DNA of 64,000 bases from Neelides folsomi (taxonomy: Eukaryota; Arthropoda; Collembola; Neelipleona; Neelidae): assembly GCA_034687125.1 (NCBI GenBank), contig JAQGBZ010000004.1, forward strand, positions 558,001-622,000, in the 5' to 3' direction. Positions 60,876-64,000 of this stretch are shown here, piece by piece. Each line of letters starts with the position of its first letter. Position 1 is the first letter of the stretch. The position numbers were made by a program, and so were the translations under genes. The notes beneath the pieces were generated by a model. That model had not been told where the DNA came from, ran no database searches, and saw only the letters and a program-made list of their open reading frames with translations.

Positions 60876-63800
60876 TACATTGCATGCGGGTGAATCTCGT
60901 ACATTATGTATTACACAAATAAATAGTGTTTGTAAGGATACATTGAGTAGTTGAAGTCGATGTAAATTTAATAGAGATTTAATATAATGGAATGGGTTGA
61001 AAGTTGACTCATTGAAAAAGAAGTAGAAAAGAGAGGGAAGTAATAGAAGAAGTGAATGAGGAATTGACTAATTTATTTTACTGGGAGCAAAGCAGATTTA
61101 TAAAAGGTCCCGGGGAAATGAAACAGAACGTGAAATATGGGAGGTGTCTGGCACATATTACAGAGGTGATATAACAGAACATAATGAAGGGGAGAGAATG
61201 AAAAAGCTTTCATGGGCTCGTTAGAGGAGAAATGGGCGAAGGTCTTTGGGTTCACATAAGAGAAAATAAAATTTCTCTGAAGGGGATTAGATTAAAATGT
61301 CTGGAGGAAAAGGGAAAAAAGTGATCGTAATTTGCTCCCCTTCCTGCACTACACATCATCTCTACAACTTTAATAAAGATCACCATTCTTCCTACTCATA
61401 TAATTATGAATTATGATTATGAATAATGTATCATAAAAGAAAAGATTCTCACTTCTCATAAATAATTATAATTACACACTATAGATTTAATTTCCAACTT
61501 CGTTAAAACATTCTACATTTTATTTCTTCAATTTCTTCTATTTTTGAATAAATAAACAAAAATGATATGGGTTTACTTTAAATTTAAATTAGTTTCGTTG
61601 TCTTTATTCAAACATTTAATAAGGCTATTCAAACTATACATACATTGCCATATACGGTATATATGGAAGTTATTTAAATAAAATGTTTGAAGTTTGTAGG
61701 ACAAGCAAAACTGAGTGAGCTCAAATTCAGTGTCTCTTAAAAGAAAAGTAAAAATAATGGATAATGACTACTATGAATTTATCAGTATGCGTATGAATTT
61801 ATTATGTACTTGTTTATATAAGCATAGTTTCCAGTTGAGGAAGAAATTCGTTTTTCTTTTGTTATTTGAAGTGGAATGGAAGAATGTTCCATTAAATTAG
61901 CATGTAATTCGTCATATGAAACCCCACGCAAAATTGTTTTCCAAAAGCAAACAAAGAATGCAAATGGATATTTTTAATCATAGAGAAATGTAAAGAGGTA
62001 CACATAATGACACACATTTTCCTCTTCTTTACTTTTACTTTGAAATGACATGTTCATTTGAAATTCATTTATGTTGCTGATACTGAAATATGTATCATAT
62101 ACAATACACGTTAAATATACAGTATAAGACATATCTTACATATGTATATTCATAATGTAATGAAATAATTTCAAACATATCAGTTACATTAGGTCAGACC
62201 TTCAAAGATTTTTTATCATTCTTCAATGTAATTATCATCATTTCTCTCTCGAATTGTAGCATTATAATAAAATAAATTGTTATTAATCAAATTAATCTAC
62301 ATTGCCAACTTTGTGATCATTCCTGCATATTATATTTGATAAGATTCATTTACACGCCGAATTGCCATCGGGGTTTGATAAGGGAAATCTTGCCTTTTGC
62401 GAAGTTGAGAGAAGGGGAGGGTCAAAATTGGTTATTAGTGTTTCTGGGTAGACCGCGCGGGTTTCGGAGGCCTCAATTTAATAGTAAAGTGCTTGAGAAT
62501 GTAATTGCATTTTGACACGGGAATAGGAACCGTTCCCACTCTCCCAGAACAAATTTGTATGTATATTTGAATTGCAGTTGGGTCGTTGTCGTTGAGTCAA
62601 GAGAGAAAAAGGCTTCAAGCGAAACCTCTGATTTACATTTCCCTTCAAGACTCGATATTATTTTTAATCGCCCCAAATGACTTTTAAATTGCTTTCCTAT
62701 TCATTTCCATACAAAACAGTTCAAAAGACTCTTGTTTCTTATTTCACATTCGTTCAATACACATTTGAGTATTTTATACATTATATCCCAAACCATAATA
62801 TATTTCCTGTACATTCAAAAATTTTCAATTTCGATTTTTTACCAAAAGGACGTCATTCAAAGATTCAAATTTTGTGAGTGTTTTATGAAAAATTTTCAAT
62901 ATCTTAGAGCTTCAGTATTTTTTTAAATTCTCGCTCAAATAGAGAGCTAAATTCATCCCATGCTTTTCTATATGAAAGTTCTAAGTAAGAGCAAGTTCTT
63001 ACAATAATAAAGCATAGGAGATTGAAAGTTATTAATAAATTTTAGTAAGTAGAAAGCTCTCAAATATATTTCTTTTGCATATTTTTCCGTGGTGGATTAA
63101 GGGAAGAATGGGCCGTGTCAGGTAGCATAAGAAACCTTAAGAAGGAATGAGATTTGGGTTCGGTAGACTGGCAGGATGAAATATGACTCAATCGCCTAAT
63201 GAAAACTAGTGAATGAATAGACATAAAGGACCGAAGAAGTCTCCTTGTGATCTGTTAGCTTCGGAGTGATAAACTGCGTGGAAAGGATGAGAAAAGCGCC
63301 CACCTTCAACCAACTTCATTTTATTACTTTTACTTCGGAGAGACCGAAGAGAGAAATGGGAGCTCGGATTCCAAGTCCCATTATTCTCACATCCGAATCG
63401 AAAAAAGGCCAATTGAGACTCTCTTTCAATTCACTCTTAAGGACCAAAGGTCTTCGACTTCGACTATTATCTCCAGGCTCAACTTACATTAACCATAAGA
63501 CCTGAAAACATATAGGTCATATTATCAATCATATAGCAATATTTCAAATACAGACGTATATCTGTAATTTTTATTTATTTGTTTCATTTCAAAATTCAAT
63601 AAAGAGACCTTTTTTAATAATAATAAAATTTCGGTCCTTTTTATTATTTTCATTGAAAGAAATCATCCACATTTTCCAAAATGGTAGTTTGGAGAAAATT
63701 TTTAATAACAATTTGGCTAAAATTCATTCATGCAAAGTTCTTCATTCATAGAGGATTTTTCCCATGAATGCGTACATTATTGCGAATTTGATATAAAAGT

Positions 63801-64000
63801 AATGTTTTTCGTATATGTAAAAAGAATTTTTAATTTAATTTGTTTTTGAACTGTGAGAATCTCAACATCTCTTTATTTCATTTTATCTCATATTATGTAG
63901 GTAGAAAATGCTTATTCTTGGTAATATTAATTACTGGTACATATTTATTGCAAAATATGTGAGCTTATTCGAATATTATATTCATGTACGTACAGCGTAA

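Larger units (their letters stand above)
54435..64000. other. Downstream intergenic DNA, no gene recognised
   Basis: AT-rich, interrupted by moderately GC-richer patches near 55450-55650, 56450-56600, 57480-57800, 59680-60400 and 63200-63500. These patches have open frames on one or both strands (for example 55466-55681 minus, 63266-63505 plus) but no domain, signal peptide or splice-linked series. Two inverted-repeat elements are listed separately. Confidence 0.45.

Noticed and set aside
63266-63505. 79-codon plus-strand frame near the window end
   Set aside because: Open on both strands, no recognisable motif; cannot be separated from chance.
1-64000. CRISPR arrays, operons, riboswitches or a prokaryotic island
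   Set aside because: Introns, polyadenylation signals and Tc1/mariner elements show eukaryotic DNA; the tandem repeats seen lack spacer structure.

Overview
This is animal nuclear DNA, AT-rich with long non-coding stretches and no sign of bacterial gene organisation. The one protein that can be named with confidence is an arthropod-type fascin (the insect singed orthologue). It is split into seven coding exons with GT-AG introns. Together with abundant Tc1/mariner-type elements and long AT-rich introns, this points to an arthropod. A crustacean such as a copepod is possible, but that is inference only.

Layout: 1-14788 is upstream DNA with no recognised gene (short repeats, one 52-codon cysteine-rich ORF, a GC-richer island near 9.0-9.4 kb). 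14789-23344 is the fascin gene on the + strand: a spliced 5' leader, seven exons encoding 509 residues, and a polyadenylation signal. 23345-30767 is intergenic, with one tentative three-exon micro-ORF at 25.7-26.2 kb. 31033-54096 is a second + strand gene that I do not recognise. Exon 1 encodes a signal peptide or signal anchor. After a 14.6 kb intron, exon 2 encodes a low-complexity domain with a furin-like basic site and a transmembrane helix. Exon 3 (51848-52060) and probably a terminal exon (53976-54096) encode a basic, Ser-rich tail. Splice phases agree throughout, giving a model of about 555 residues. 54097-64000 holds no recognised gene.

Mobile elements: a Tc1-like element with ~225 bp terminal inverted repeats and a broken, internally deleted transposase (33462-34549); three unrelated inverted-repeat elements (31385-31644, 51152-51623, 58072-58650), one with the C-terminal end of a pogo/Tigger-like transposase; and a 76-bp mariner-type mini-element (60800-60875). 

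The two genes show no evident functional link: fascin bundles actin filaments in the cytoplasm, while the second gene encodes a predicted membrane protein. The strongest new observation is that the second gene extends well past its apparent stop codon. Both long-exon stops lie inside GT splice donors (CT|GTAAGT and AC|GTAAAA), so intron retention would yield shorter proteins.
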